From Haliotis asinina (taxonomy: Eukaryota > Mollusca > Gastropoda > Lepetellida > Haliotidae), in contig NC_090283.1 in NCBI RefSeq assembly GCF_037392515.1, forward strand, positions 20,217,001-20,281,000: a DNA stretch of 64,000 nucleotides, in the 5' to 3' direction. The first letter of the stretch is position 1. Each line of letters starts with the position of its first letter. Shown here piece by piece: positions 1 to 13,069 of this stretch. The notes under the pieces are model-generated. The model was not told where the DNA came from. It made no database searches and was given only the letters and a program-made list of their open reading frames with translations. A program made the position numbers and the translations under genes.

Positions 1-850
1 TTCCTTGGCAACATGTATGTGTTCATCTTTATGGACGATGTACTCCTCTTCAACAGATATATTCAATGTCAACATCACATTATTCACTGTTCATATATGA
101 ATTTAGTTATCAAAACATAGCGTTTATTCCTTGGCAACATGTATGTGTTCATCTTTATAGACGATGTACTCCTCTTCAACAGATATATTCAATGTCAACA
201 TCACATTATTCACTGTTCATATATGAATTTAGTTATCAAAACATAGCGTTTATTCCTTGGCAACATATATGTATTCATCTTTATGGACGATGTACTCCTC
301 TTCAACAGATATATTCAATGTCAACATCACATTATTCACTGTTCATATATGAATTTAGTTATCAAAACATAGCGTTTATTCCTTGGCAACATATATGTAT
401 TCATCTTTATGGACGATGTACTCCTCTTCAACAGATATATTCAATGTCAACATCACATTATTCACTGTTCATATATGAATTTAGTTATCAAAACATAGCG
501 TTTATTCCTTGGCAACATATATGTATTCATCTTTATGGACGATGTACTCCTCTTCAACAGATATATTCAATGTCAACATCACATTATTCACTGTTCATAT
601 ATGAATTTAGTTATCAAAACATAGCGTTTATTCCTTGGCAACATGTATGTATTCATCTTTATGGACGATGTACTCCTCTTCAACAGATATATTCAATGTC
701 AACATCACATTATTCACTGTTCATATATGAATTTAGTTATCAAAACATAGCGTTTATTCCTTGGCAACATGTATGTATTCATCTTTATGGACGATGTACT
801 CCTCTTCAACAGATATATTCAATGTCAACATCACATTATTCACTGTTTGC
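1..850. repeat. Tandem array, 126-bp unit, about 6.8 copies
   Basis: Near-identical 126-bp units repeat from the window edge; equivalent points fall at 66, 192, 318, 444, 570, 696 and 822. The unit itself breaks into about six degenerate sub-units of 17-25 bp, most ending in TCAACA or CAAAACA, so it looks like a higher-order repeat of a roughly 21-bp monomer. Because 126 is a multiple of 3, one frame stays open for 265 codons as a 42-residue repeat. I regard this as an array artefact and not a gene. The array continues off the left edge. Confidence 0.95.
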
Positions 851-1075
851 TAAGGTCATATAGTTCTTGTTGTCAACATAGATCATATAGTCTTTGCCTA
901 CACAAGTCAGATCAGATATTCCTTTTCTCCACAGGTCATGTATTCATTGTCAAAGTAGATTATGCATTTCTTCTCAACACAGTTTATTTATTTCTCATCA
1001 GTACCATAGTTTATTCCTTAATATATTGCCTTCAGCATAGATAATGTATTCCCTACACTACAAATGATATATTCC
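851..1075. repeat. Degenerate monomers flanking the 126-bp array
   Basis: Short motifs such as CATATAG, TATTCCTT and TCAACA recur every 20-30 bp without the 126-bp periodicity. They look like older, unhomogenised monomers at the edge of the array. Confidence 0.55.
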
Positions 1076-1112
1076 TGTGAAATAGGAACTGACATCATAG
1101 TCGGAAACAGAC

Positions 1113-1169
1113 AATATTGCTGAGAGCGGCGTAAAACTAAACTCACTCACTCACTCACTCACTCACTCA
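1113..1169 (+). mobile_element. SINE 3' end with (ACTC)n tail
   Basis: The stretch AATATTGCTGAGAGCGGCGT followed by AAAACTAAA and a run of ACTC repeats is the 3' end shared by SINE copies elsewhere in the window (for example near 44600 and 49500). Only the tail is present, with no head or body. Confidence 0.75.
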
Positions 1170-4100
1170 AAAGGTGAGTATCCGTAGCTCTACGAGCGTC
1201 TTAAGCCCATTCACAACACAATGGCAATGACAAAGGTAAAGAATTCTTTGGGCTACGAACGTTTCGAGAATAAGGGCTCAGACCATCACAGATCATTTGT
1301 TTCAGTCGACATGTCACGATCATTTTCGTTCCCCCTATTGCGCACTTACTGTCTTCACAAATGGATCATGTTGGTAGACGGGGTTGCTGATGCTCTGCAT
1401 ACCTCGAAATCTCTCATTACCTAACTCAATCAATATTTGTCCTAATGAACACAAACAACAAGTAGGTGGTGAAGACATTATGAGTATCAAGTGTTTTCAA
1501 ACAGGTAAAGTCGTCAGGTTATACTGGGTTTTTTTCCACATCAAGTTGACATATATATTTCCATATTATGCTTATCACTTCTAAATGCCATTAAGTGTTT
1601 GACACATGTAATTTCGGTTTCTGTAGGCAGATTCTGAAATCACTCAAAATTCTGAAACTTGCTCTTTACGCGGTAATAAGTCTAGTAATACATGAAGGGT
1701 TAAGCTTCATATGGTACTGTTCTCTTGACATACTCTTCAGACCTCTTCAAACAGCTACAGCACTTAAGTGAAGTCAATCTGCGGCCATTGTTCCCGGACA
1801 AGTAACTTCATCAAAAGGTCATTCTGATCACATATCATCTCTCGTCTCACGTCATAGGCTTACTGTGACTGGTAATATAATTGACGAGGACTCTAGCAAT
1901 TTACGGAGGCGGATTATATCGTATTATTGGATTTTGGTCCTGATTAGAGTTCAGAACAAACATAATGGACACCAAATGACCACTGGGGTCAGTTATTAGC
2001 AGCCATGTCGACCCTCTGACGTATATGCGAGGCTATAATGGGACGTATAGGGTGATTGTTGGAGGGTATAGTTATATTTTATACTGGTCACGAGCCTAAA
2101 AGAAGTCTAGGGTATCCATGGTCTGCACCACCATAACACGCAGCTCTCTTCTGAGCAAAGGCTTGTCTTGTTCCTAAATGTATTTACTCGAGGGTAATAT
2201 CCTTTCAAAACGCAAACAATTGCCATTCTTGTTTCTCTTCACCACCACAAAGTTCAGCAAGAGTCTGAATGCAGATGTTAACCTGTTTGAGAGAAGATAA
2301 AAAAGAAAACCCGGCATAATAATTTGTGTCATCGTGTATCAGTCATAATCAAGTCATTGCATTCACGAATTTCACGGTGTGTTTGCCCGACCTATTCAGG
2401 CCACGGTCCCATTCTAGGAAGAACAAGAAGTAAAGAAGTTCTGAAGGAATAAACTGATAATTGCGACATATTCTACCACTACTACTGGCCGTAGATCCGT
2501 CCCTTTAAAGGGAAGTGAAAAGCACTTTAATTTATTTGATTGGGGAGTTCCGTTAAGAAACGCCATACGTTAATCCCCATCCCGGAACACAGAGACAGTG
2601 GGGTGAGAGAGTCAGGATGTGCTGCAGGCAATAAGCGTCGACGGTCAGATGACTCCCCGACGAGACCTCGAGATGGAGCCATTGTTCTCATTTCCCATAG
2701 AGCTTTATACGTTTGAGGCAATATTGACGTTTCTAGTGTGAAATGATTGAGACGTTTTAAGTTTGTTTTGATTGGGAAATACGATAAGTACATGTTCCAC
2801 TTCTGTTTTGATGGAATATCCTTTGAAAAAACATATGACAGTCGTACAAATAAGTAAAATAATTTTGGTTTTGCATAGAACTGTGGCCCCGTCACGTCGT
2901 GTTATTGTTAGGCGTTACTTAAATAAAGCTTTTGGATGACTTCGTACAAGAAGTGTTGTAAATCAATAGAATGTTCTCCCTTGGGTAGAGTTCCATTACA
3001 TTATTATTGGAACTGAATTTGTAGCAGTCCCGTGACAATAGTGATTTCACAGGATACATGTTCGTGTATATTCATGAAAATGGTCCACATGCTCGGGCAC
3101 CAGGTAAGATGACAGCGCTTAGGGGCAATACGGCCTGGAACCTCGAGGAAGGGAAAACCTTTGGGAAACAGTCGTAAATGATACCATTTATCATTTTGAC
3201 TTTGACTTTTGACTTCCCTGTCATAGACTATAAGCTGAAACGGTACATCAGCAGCAAAATGCTCGTGATAATAAAAGATACAAAATCGTTGCCATCGTTA
3301 CATGGAACCTCTTCTAATAGCATGCACATAAGGCTGAAATCCCACAAGAAATATATTTGGAGGATGCTTGGGAATCCCCTGTTTAGTACACTATGATAAC
3401 GATGGGCTTCTTCTTCGCTGCCTTAGATTGGTGATACCAGGTGTTCGTGGAAGGGTACACTTGTACTGACTGTTTGGTTTCTTATTGTTGGCTACTTGTA
3501 TATTGTCAAAATGCCTCATGAAGCTCCAAAACGTACCTTAATGTTTTTTCTGGGTTTTTCAAGCTTGCATTTGTAAGACTGGAAAATTCAACACATATAC
3601 TTTAATAATTTCCTTGACCTTAAAATTTCAAATGGACCTTTATTTTATGTCAAAGGATTGCATGAAAATTAATGTAAATATGAACAGAAAAATATGTTTT
3701 CGTTCATACATGAACCATTCAATCAGCTTATTATGTGTGAAATACGTCAGGGACACACATCCAGGATTGTATACTGAATCGAGAACACTCGAGAGACCAG
3801 GTTAGCTTTAATGTTAAATCCCCTTTTATATGTCTTGAATCGCAATTTTTTAAATGCAGAATCCATGTTGTAAGACGGAAACATATCCGCAACATTAATT
3901 TCCAAGCACAACTCCACCAAATCTCTTTTAAACCCGCTGACAGATCTTCTGCTAACGACATTACACACTCTAAACACGTTAAATACTGTACGACATGGTG
4001 GTATTCGCTTGTCTTTGAGGCAAGGAACGCAGCGTTAAGATATTAAGGTTTGGCTGGATCTCTATGGAGATTAATGTTTGAGAAGGATGCCAATATCAGT

Positions 4101-4640
4101 CTTGTTCAGCGACTGCGCCTTGCCGCGATGCCGAGTGTAATCCGCGGTCCATCACTCACAGCAACGCTGTAGCCACGAATTATCGACAAATGCATCGTTC
4201 GGGACCAAAAGTATATTTGCAGCCAAAAACCCAGCCCTCAAACGGCGCGTCAAATTAGTCTTTTGGGAGATGGCAGCCAAATCGATAGCCATGACGGACT
4301 TTCTTTAAGTAGACCAAAGGAGAAAGTTTCGGAGGTGACCTTTGAATATTTTTTTATGGCCCAATTTGATTAATTCACAACTTTCAGAAATTTAATAGGC
4401 TTGTAATTGGATTGCGATATCGTAACGTTGTTAAGTTTAGATGAAACGGTCTCGCGAGACTTAATCACTTGTGCCATACGTTCTATGGATGGTGGATGGC
4501 ATGGGGATTCTTCAAAAGAAATGTTACTTGGTAATTCCAGGATATAGCCTTCACTGACACTAGATATCACCATCGGGTCTTAAATACGTCAGTAGAACAA
4601 AAGATCGAAAGGCCAACTTAAGGCAGATGTTAGCGTATCT
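1170..4640. other. No supported gene
   Basis: About 3.5 kb of AT-rich sequence with only short open frames. The longest is 122 codons on the minus strand (2527-2895); it has no recognisable domain, splice context or signal peptide. I see no repeats of note. Confidence 0.6.
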
Positions 4641-4654
4641 GTACGTAGAATATT

Positions 4655-4911
4655 GAGTGAGTGAGATTAGTTTTACGCCACACTCAGCAGTATTCCAGCT
4701 AAATAGCGGCGGCATGTAAATAATCGTGTCTGAACCAGACACTCATGTGACCAACAACATGAGCATCGATATTGGGAACCGATGGCATGTGTCAACCAAA
4801 TCAGCGAGCCTGACCACCTGATCCCGTTAGTCGCCTCTCCCGACATGCATTGTCGCCTTTTATGGCAAGCATGGGTTGCTGGAGGCCTATTCTACCCCGG
4901 GACCTTCACGG
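4655..4911 (-). mobile_element. Near-complete SINE body with target-site duplication
   Basis: On the minus strand this 257-bp element begins with CCGTGAAGGTCCCGGGGTAG and ends in the shared (ACTC)n tail. It is flanked by a perfect 14-bp direct repeat, GTACGTAGAATATT, at 4641-4654 and 4912-4925, the hallmark of target-primed retrotransposition. The tRNA-like head seen in the related copy at 8497 is absent, so this copy is 5' truncated or belongs to a headless subfamily. Confidence 0.93.
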
Positions 4912-5060
4912 GTACGTAGAATATTAATAAACGCAGATGATCAACTGAACGGCAAATATGCTGCAACGCATGACAACACTGAATGTTCATGGCATCACCA
5001 GATTAATTTAAACATTGCCAGTTAAATAAAACCATATCAACATTTCATATTCTTTGACTA

Positions 5061-5645
5061 TCAGGGAACAGTGTTATTGATTTTTACATTTTTCACCGGT
5101 GGCAGTGAGTGGGGCTCTAGATAATGGCATCTCCATGCCAAATGTTGATACATTAGCCACGCGTCGCGGCCCCACATAGCCACGGGGTTGCAGTCTGTCG
5201 AAAATAACCATCTTCTTGCCAAAGGTGAGGAACTGTCGATTGGAGTGAATATTTCGTAATGACCGGGCCATTCAAATGTGTTATTGATACCCTCCATTAA
5301 TATGTTGACGAGTCTGACAGTAGCGCCGCGAGAAATATTGTTGGTGATCACCCACTGCCTAAGGAGACATGTGAGCGTTATAACGTGACATCACTTTGTT
5401 GTTGTTGGCAGAGAAACCGGAAGTGTGACATTACCTTAGGGAATATTGTGTTTGGTTAAAAAGGAATGCTTAACCATATCTCAAGGAATATTTCAAGCAC
5501 ACGCGTTATTTGTGTAACGCCGCACTCGTCAACCTTCATGCTGCATATATGTGGACTTCCTGCTGTCGACCCAACCACAACTAGTGACGGATATCATGAG
5601 CAACAAGGAACGATGTCCTTGTTCGATGACATGCATCAGTACTGT
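5061..5645. other. No supported gene
   Basis: Short overlapping open frames occur on both strands (longest 96 codons), without domain similarity, repeats or convincing splice signals. Confidence 0.5.
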
Positions 5646-5813
5646 TAGTTTGTTTGTTGTTTAACTCCGCACACCGCACTAGGAAACAGTGCCATGTGTC
5701 AGTGAAGTTACAGTGAGATGTGTCAATCAAGTCACCGAGCCTAACCACGTCTTAGTCGCCTCTTACGACAAGCATGGGTTGCTTAAGACCAATTCTAACC
5801 TAGATCTTCACTG
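5646..5813 (-). mobile_element. SINE fragment, subfamily with (AAAC)n-like tail
   Basis: It is the same body family as 4655-4911 (matching TGTCAATCAAGTCACCGAGC and GCCTCTTACGACAAGCATGG), but the tail on the minus strand is TTAAACAACAAACAAACTAA and not (ACTC)n. The central part is deleted. Confidence 0.75.
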
Positions 5814-6800
5814 TTCGACATGCATCGAGTTAAGAAGCCTGACCATTGATGCTAGCATCCACTTGCGGCGATGCTAACATCTAATTCCTAAGGGACTTAC
5901 ACACTTCCCACCCATTTCCAAATGTGATGTGTTTAATGCACTAAGTACATTAATAGCTTATGTATTTAAGTTTTCCATTTTGTGTGCGTGTGTATATCAG
6001 CGGTTTGAACGCAAGATCAATGGCGTCCACACAAATGGAAGACAACAGATTGTGTCGTAAGTTGCCGTTTGAACTAGCTAGACATAGTAGTTGTCACAGC
6101 AGACAGCAAATTGTCTAGGAATTACCTCATTCACTCCACAGACGAAGGTAGAGTCACATGTTCTCTTCCATTTGATCTTACAATACCATTTTAATTCCCG
6201 AGATGCCACAAATGAGGCCAAGACATGTAACACTCCTTAAACGTAACATACTTTGTCTTGACGGCTATTCCATGACGTTTCTATACTATTGATTGAGATT
6301 ATTATTTCGAAGCAAAAGTAACCATCACATTTCTCGGAGAAAACCTTTGACAATTTTTAAAGCTATGTATGGAAAACATGAAACCATTCTCAGAGGAGAA
6401 ACTGAAAAAATGATATATTTTAGAAGCAGCAGAATTATGTGTGGATGAATCTGGTACCTTTTGCTATAAATCGATGACTTTAATTTCCTCACTTGGCAGA
6501 ATCTCGCGTGTTCGCGATACAATTCCTGGTATTGGTTCCTTTGTTAATGGAAATATGCTTACAAATTGTGAACAATTATACATGTAATTCTGTTCAGTTC
6601 TGTAAGACCTGTGCTCGCCGTCGCAACTGAATACTGCCAGGCCGTCAGGCGTTTCCTTTTTCTAGGAATAATAAACTCGTCCCTGTTAATACCTTATGAA
6701 TAAATGTAGACGAATATAGAAAAATCACATAGAGACGACTAACGGGATCAGTGGCGGCGCTTCTTAACGTGGTTGATGCATGTCGTCATAAGCAAATATC
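5814..6800. other. No supported gene
   Basis: AT-rich sequence with short open frames only; no repeat or domain seen. Confidence 0.5.
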
Positions 6801-6801
6801 G

Positions 6802-7006
6802 CTCTTCATTGCACCAGTCATTGGACTGTCTACTGATGGCTTGGTAGTATACATATTTCTGTCAGGTAGGTGGTATGTTTGGAGCGTTGAAAGCAAACAG
6901 CGTTCTTCATTGCATCAGTCATTGGACTGTCTACTGATGGCTTGGTAGTATACATATTTCTGTCAGGTAGGTGGTATGTTTGGAGCATTAAAAGCAAACA
7001 GCGTTC
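6802..7006. repeat. Two-copy tandem duplication, 101-bp unit
   Basis: The block starting TCTTCATTGCACCAGTCATT at 6804 recurs at about 6905 with only a few substitutions, including the segment ending in GAAAGCAAACAGCGTTC. The high identity suggests a recent local duplication. Confidence 0.9.
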
Positions 7007-7870
7007 TCTGTTTGTTACAATGCTGCAGAATAGGGAATGATGAAATTGAGAGAAGGAGCTTCTTGATCATGCGACCATTGAATATGCAGTCCCATTCAAA
7101 CGGTACTCATTTATGCTCAGGTTACTGAAGAAGAGGACATATACTCATTAAAGTTGTTCAGGATTTTCTTCCAGTTTTCGTCTATGAGGAGAGAACGTTT
7201 TTGAAAGGTGTCTGAATGCTTTTTTATCAGTTCTTATAGTCGAAGCTGCACAATCGCAGGATTTCTCATTAGCCAGCGTTCAGAATAGGGAAACAAGGGC
7301 ATATTGTTTAAGCATAAATAAATACCCCATGAAATAGGATCTGCCACCATAATTAGAATAATATATTTATAGTTTCTTTTAGTGTAGAGATTGCGTTTCT
7401 CGCGCCTGTATTCTCGATGATTTTAGCAGATATGTTGCAGTCTGACATCCGATTGAGAAGTGATTAATAGCTACTTTAATATCGCGAAAAATGTTACGCC
7501 CATCCACGTTGGCATCTTAACAGTTTGTAATGTTATAAAGTGGTAGAGCACCTAATATTATTTTACGTATGTATATAAATAATCATAACTGTTTCACTTA
7601 TTAAGTGGTGAATCTCGATCTGCAGGTGTCTGTTGATAACTGATGATAAAACGATTGCCAGGGGATTCATTTGGTGCACTTTTAAACGTCAGATGTCCCA
7701 GTCACTGAAAAACGTATATGAGTTAAAGGGCATGATCGTTAACCATTAGGAATAGTCCTGATAAAAGCATGCCAGCTCAACCTTTAAGAACTTACTCCGC
7801 CATCATATTGCCAGCTAGACCGATAAGCCAACCACTTCACATGTAGCCGCAATCCCGTAGGGTGGACACT
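7007..7870. other. No supported gene
   Basis: AT-rich spacer without long open frames or repeats that I could recognise. Confidence 0.5.
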
Positions 7871-8150
7871 ATACGTTCCAAACACACATCCACATAGACC
7901 AATAAATGTTCTCTCTCCCATGGGTACCCGAAGCAATTGACAGTTCAATTGGTGAAGGACGCAGGGAAAGAAATCGCCAAGAAACTGAAGGTACGACGAC
8001 GAGCTTCAGCAAAACCGTCGGCTTTAAGGCTGGACAAGTACGTTCTAAACACACACTCCACAAAGACCAATAAATGTTCTCTCTCACATGGGTCATCGAG
8101 GCAGTTGGCAATACAATTGGTAAAAGGTACAGCTATAGGAATCGCAATGA
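7871..8150. repeat. Two-copy degenerate direct repeat, about 167-bp period
   Basis: ACGTTCCAAACACACATCC near 7873 and ACGTTCTAAACACACACTCC near 8040 begin two diverged copies. Both continue through ACCAATAAATGTTCTCTCTC and AATTGGTRAARG. Overlapping short frames on both strands derive from this repeat; I see no recognisable protein. Confidence 0.8.
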
Positions 8151-8496
8151 AGAATCAAGAAAAACAGTACCTTAAGCACTTAGTTCCAATATTCTAGAGC
8201 GTCTAAGATCCAGAGTCATATGTGTCTCATTTGTTGGATTGGATGTGTGCAGGAGGAGATACGGGAGCTGAAGTGTTCTGCTGAAGACATAATTTCCTTT
8301 GGGACACTGCCTGAAAAACATATCTTTATTCATGTCAAGAGAACATAATATTATCAACCCTATTCTCCGGAAATATGTAGAAAGATTATGTTTTTTGTTA
8401 GCCTGTCTGTCACACGAAAGTAAGTGGATATGTTTATCCTACCCTATTCCTGTGAGAGGAATACCACCTCTTCGAGTCCCTGCCACTTCCAATGTA

Positions 8497-8868
8497 TGAG
8501 GACGGTGGAGGAACCTTCGGTCAACACGCTGAGGACCAGGATTCGATTCCCCACATGCATCCATTGTGTGGAGCCCACTGCATGCCCTGTTGGGAGACCC
8601 ATGAAGGTCCGGGGTAGAAAAGGCCGTCAGCAACAAAAGGCTTGCCACAAAAGGCGACTATGCTTGTCGTAAGAGGAGACTAACGAGACCAGGTGGTCAG
8701 GCTCACTGACATGATTGGCACGTGTCATCGATTCCTAATTGCGCAGATCGATGCACATGCTCTTGATCACTGGATTGTCTGGGCCAGACTCGATCATGTA
8801 CAGACCGCCGCCATTTAGCGGGATTATTGCTGAGTGCGGAGCAAAATTAACCTCACTCCCCGTAGGGG
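8497..8868 (+). mobile_element. Long SINE: tRNA-like head joined to body
   Basis: A tRNA-like head with a B-box-like GATTCGATTCC at about 8541 is followed by ATGAAGGTCCGGGGTAGAAA. The same body as 4655-4911 then follows in plus orientation (GCTTGTCGTAAGAGGAGACT, CGATGCACATGCTCTTGATC, CTGAGTGCGGAGCAAAATTAA). This is the most complete copy in the window and suggests the full architecture: tRNA-derived promoter head, about 270-bp body, shared tail. Confidence 0.8.
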
Positions 8869-8869
8869 T

Positions 8870-10974
8870 GATGTTAGAATTATACTCAAAGCGTCGTACA
8901 AACATACTCACTCACTAATCTGTGGAAAGGGCGTCCTGCGGGGTATTGCGAACGACAAGCAAAGCCATTTTCTACAGCAGATATTAGTCCAAACTGTAGA
9001 ATTAAGAAAACCTAAATATCAGTTATAAATACTGAACCATCAGCAAATCCTCAACAATCTTGTTAGTGTTTGCTTTAATGTTCAGGCTACGCTGCTCGAT
9101 AATGAGACGGAGCAGCTGCTAAACAAGCTGCATAAACCATTACCCGCTGGGACTGTTCCATTCCTGGGTAAACACAATGTAATTATGGTGTTCTAATCCT
9201 GACATGAACCAGCGGTGATTATCACAGCGACCTGGCACACTGAACACAGGATGCTGAAAGGAACGACTTAACTCTGCTCATGCACGCCGTAATTAAAATA
9301 ACCCACATAAAGGAACTCTAGCCAGTAGATGTATGAACATTTTATCTCTAAACACCATCATGGTTAAACTGGAAATTGGCCAAATTCCGTCGACCTCTGT
9401 AGCCAGCAATGCCAACATATTTTATGATCAGTTTCAGCTGAGATTTTATCTCATGTCTCAGTATGCAGGGCCAGTGTAGTTCGTCTGTTGAGCGACATTT
9501 TATGAAGAATACAGGCAGTGATACTTGTGAAGCCACTTTCATATCTGAAGCCAAACGGAAGCGATGGTTGTTTTTCCTTTCCAAACGTTGGTAGATTCTA
9601 CTGCCAGCCCAAAACTAGGAAAGGTATGAAGTTGTGGATGCGGCGGAACAAGAAAAGCACTTAAAAGATGCTACTTGGATGAAATGCCGATACCCAGGAC
9701 TAACATGGCGAGGATGCTAATATTGGCATTTTTCCCGAATGTCGGAGAACACTCGTCCTCTTCTCAATCTGGCGAACTTAACAGGGAAGAGGAAACAGAG
9801 AGAATTGACATTTCAATTTGTTGGCCGGCGGACTTCTGAGATGTGAGGCTGTGTCCCTTCAAATCCCATCAGACCTAGGATGAAAGAACTCGCAGTCGGA
9901 CTGGAATCACGTTGGAACCTCGTGAGCCTTATGTCAGGAACTATAGTCCATTATGAGGAACCCAGGCATCGCCATTTCTTCATATACACGCAATTATATT
10001 AAGTAAAACCTTGAAATTCGCATGGAAAAAAATAAAAGCAGAGAAAAAGTTATACATATGTATATACCAATTTCTTTCAAACAGATGATAATGAGATGCC
10101 CACAGACACTCGCTAACAGATCGTTCAGGTGTTCTGCTTTCATGTGCTGTGCAGAACCACATAGAACGCAATGAGCAATATTAGATTACAGATTTACATC
10201 TTCTTATTGTTCATATATACGCTTTATCTGAAAAAACAAAACTTTGAAAATAGTAACTTTTGCATATCATGGGATATACATACTACAACCTCTATTGCTC
10301 TGTTGGGACAACGATTTTCTGTAGAATACTTCCAAAAGGAAAAAACAGCATCTGTGCAAGTTTCACAGCCAAATGCATTCTATATTTTGGTGTTATTCCT
10401 GGCTTTGAAACTATCAAGGAAAGTATTGCTATGGTATTGGAGGTGTTTGTGAACCATGGTATGGTCTGCCGTAAATGCTGGCATCTGATAGACGTCGGTG
10501 TCCAGTGGCCGATAGTTTCCACGTTTCACAGACTGCACCTGAATATAGAAAAAAAAGCCTAAAGCACCAGTGTGGTCGATCGACCTTTTGATGGCGTCAG
10601 GACAGCAACCAAGTGATATCCAGGATCGACTGATCCGAAACTAGGCTGCATGAACTCGAGCACTGCTGTCGAATCTGACTGCTGCAAGCGTTCATCAACT
10701 TACTGATGTACGATACGAAAAGAAATAGGCGTCAGCTGTAACATTGAACACAGAAGCTCTGGTCATCGTCCGTGGTCACATGTCATGACTTGAGATGACC
10801 TCCGATTCATTTTGTTCTTGTTTGATTGGCGAGGTCGTGTCCGGCGACGCTGAAATGAACTTCCAAGCCAATGTCATCCTGACCTCATCTCTGAACTAAC
10901 GCGTCGCCTGTCGATGGGTTATGGTGAGAATTTAGCATCACTATGGCGATCCAATTAAGATCTATGTTGTGATA
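8870..10974. other. No supported gene
   Basis: About 2.1 kb with open frames up to 100 codons (10171-10562, both strands), none recognisable. No tandem repeat or SINE body was identified. Confidence 0.5.
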
Positions 10975-11155
10975 AATCTTCAGCAACCCATGGTTATCGC
11001 ATGAGGCGACCAACAAGATCGGATGGTCACTTGGTACACTTCGTTCCCCATGAGATCGATGCTCATAATGTTGGTCACTGGACTGTCTGATTCAGACTCG
11101 ATAATTTCCAGACCTCTACCATATAGGTGGACTATTGCTAGGTGTTAACAAGACA
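10975..11155 (+). mobile_element. Degenerate SINE body fragment
   Basis: AGCAACCCATGGTTATCGCA, GCGACCAACAAGATCGGATGG and GATCGATGCTCATAATG, then GGACTATTGCTAGGTG, follow the order of the 8497 body, heavily diverged and lacking the (ACTC)n tail. Confidence 0.7.
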
Positions 11156-12600
11156 ACCAATTATCGATAACAACAGCGTTAGCGTTCATGAATAACTGCG
11201 CCTCTCGAACCAAACATCGAGACGTTTCTTATACCCTTGCTCACCAATGTGGCCACACCTGTCTCAACAGTCAGGGCGTGAGTGTGGTTTTATGGGATTT
11301 TTGGCAACATTCCAGCATTATCGTGGTCAAATGGATTCACGCATTATATTAACATGTGGTGAATTAAACCAGAGTCTTTTGGAGGAGGAACGAACATTTT
11401 AACCTCTAATCTACCCCACAGCCCATTTCAGAACATACCTGGTTTCTTTCAACTCGTTTGGTCTTGTGGGCCCATAGTGATTAACCTTTATCATTTCAAT
11501 TTTCTTCAGGATAAGAGTGATAGATTCTGTTCTGTCACCTGTCAGTAACCTCAAGTGAAACTCGTCAGAATTGCGACCATAAGTGATAAAAGGCAATGTC
11601 AGCGGTTATAGGCGTATCCTTCATTTCATCCCCTACCTTCCATGAATATCTATTGACTTATACCAGATAGCAGTCGGTACCCACTAAGTCATGGAACGTG
11701 TTACGTCCATTGTTCAGTACTTGGTTTTGCAGACTTCATCTATGTTTACCTTTGTTGAGATAGTTACGGGCCGAACAGAGAGGAGGCCATTTTCCAAACA
11801 CTCTTGTCTGTTGTGCAGTTCCTTTGCCCTACGTTTAATTGTGACGTGTTATTGGACAGAAACCTCATCCGCAGCATGAAGTCGTTCATCAATATACTTT
11901 GTTGAACTTCTCTTTACTCCAGTTCATGATACGTGGAATACCCGAGAGTGTGAAGCACGCCAAATTGGGAAGGATGCTTCAACTAATAAAGACACATTCC
12001 AAACTATCCAAAGCTTTCTGAATAATATTCAAGTATTCCGTTATGTGATCACACTTTGAAAACATCCAATTTCGCATGTACCGCCATTTTGACTCTCAGA
12101 ACCACGAGACTAAGCGTACAAGAACCAAATTGATTTAACGGTGTAGAAGAGGATACATTAAATGCAAATTTGTCTTCTTTGATCTTATTGAACATGTTTA
12201 AACTGCTGTGTAAAACATCACCAGATCAATTAATTCGACAAACAGTTTTAATTAGCACATACACAAGAACCTTTCTTGTAGATATCGCTTGAGTTAACTC
12301 TTGACAAAATTTAATCTAAAGGCCAACGTCAGTGTTTCCGTTGTGATATCAATAACGTAATTTATCTGATTTAATCTCACATCCTGGTGCCAGGAAGATA
12401 AGACGTCATCTTGTGAAATAACTGAGTCCGGAAACAGCGGTTGATTGTATTAGCAGGATTTTTTTTTATTCTCAGGGTACGCTATGTAGAATCTAACAGG
12501 TGATACCTCACCGACTAAGATGGAGTGAGTTAAAATGTGACGTCACGTTGTGACCTGAATGGACTACCTCGAACGTATGCACCGTCTTGCATTTTCCACG
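11156..12600. other. No supported gene
   Basis: AT-rich spacer with short frames only (longest about 62 codons). Confidence 0.5.
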
Positions 12601-12601
12601 T

Positions 12602-12770
12602 GTAGATCCGTGTCAGAACTGATCCTCAGTAACCCACCCGTGTCTAAAGAGGCGACTAACCTGATCGGATAATCTGAGTCGCTGACGTGGTTGACACGTG
12701 TCTTTTTATCCAGACTGAATATCGATGCTTATTATGTCATTTAAACTCACTCATTCACTTTTTGATGTCT
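12602..12770 (+). mobile_element. SINE body fragment
   Basis: GTAGATCCGTGTCAGAACTG, CAGTAACCCACCCGTGTCT, GGCGACTAACCTGATCGGAT and GACGTGGTTGACACGTGTC match the 13947 copy. The element ends in AAACTCACTCATTCACT after an internal deletion. Confidence 0.7.
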
Positions 12771-13069
12771 TTAGACGACTTAGACACTGAATGATAAATA
12801 CATTTCACTGTTTTTCAGTATTAATGAAAGGCGAACTTACTTTTCTTCATCCACGCCTTCGCAAGGCTACGTCTTTAAGTCTGTTACAGATAATACACGA
12901 ATACGGCCATGTATAAGCTTGCTTATATGAAACATGAATGATGTATATAAGTACATCCCATCCACTGTATAAGGTTTATGTCAAAGTTGTGTTTCAAAGT
13001 TATTCGATTCTTGTTAACGCCAGCCTGAGTGCCATTCCATGACGTCGGCTGTTAATAATTACGCATCAG
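12771..13069. other. No supported gene
   Basis: Spacer; nothing recognised. Confidence 0.5.

Noticed and set aside
66..863. 265-codon open frame with a 42-residue repeat
   Set aside because: It exists only because the 126-bp satellite unit is divisible by three. There is no gene context, and the array runs off the window edge.
2527..2895. 122-codon minus-strand frame
   Set aside because: No recognisable motif, no splice or signal features; length is within chance for this composition.
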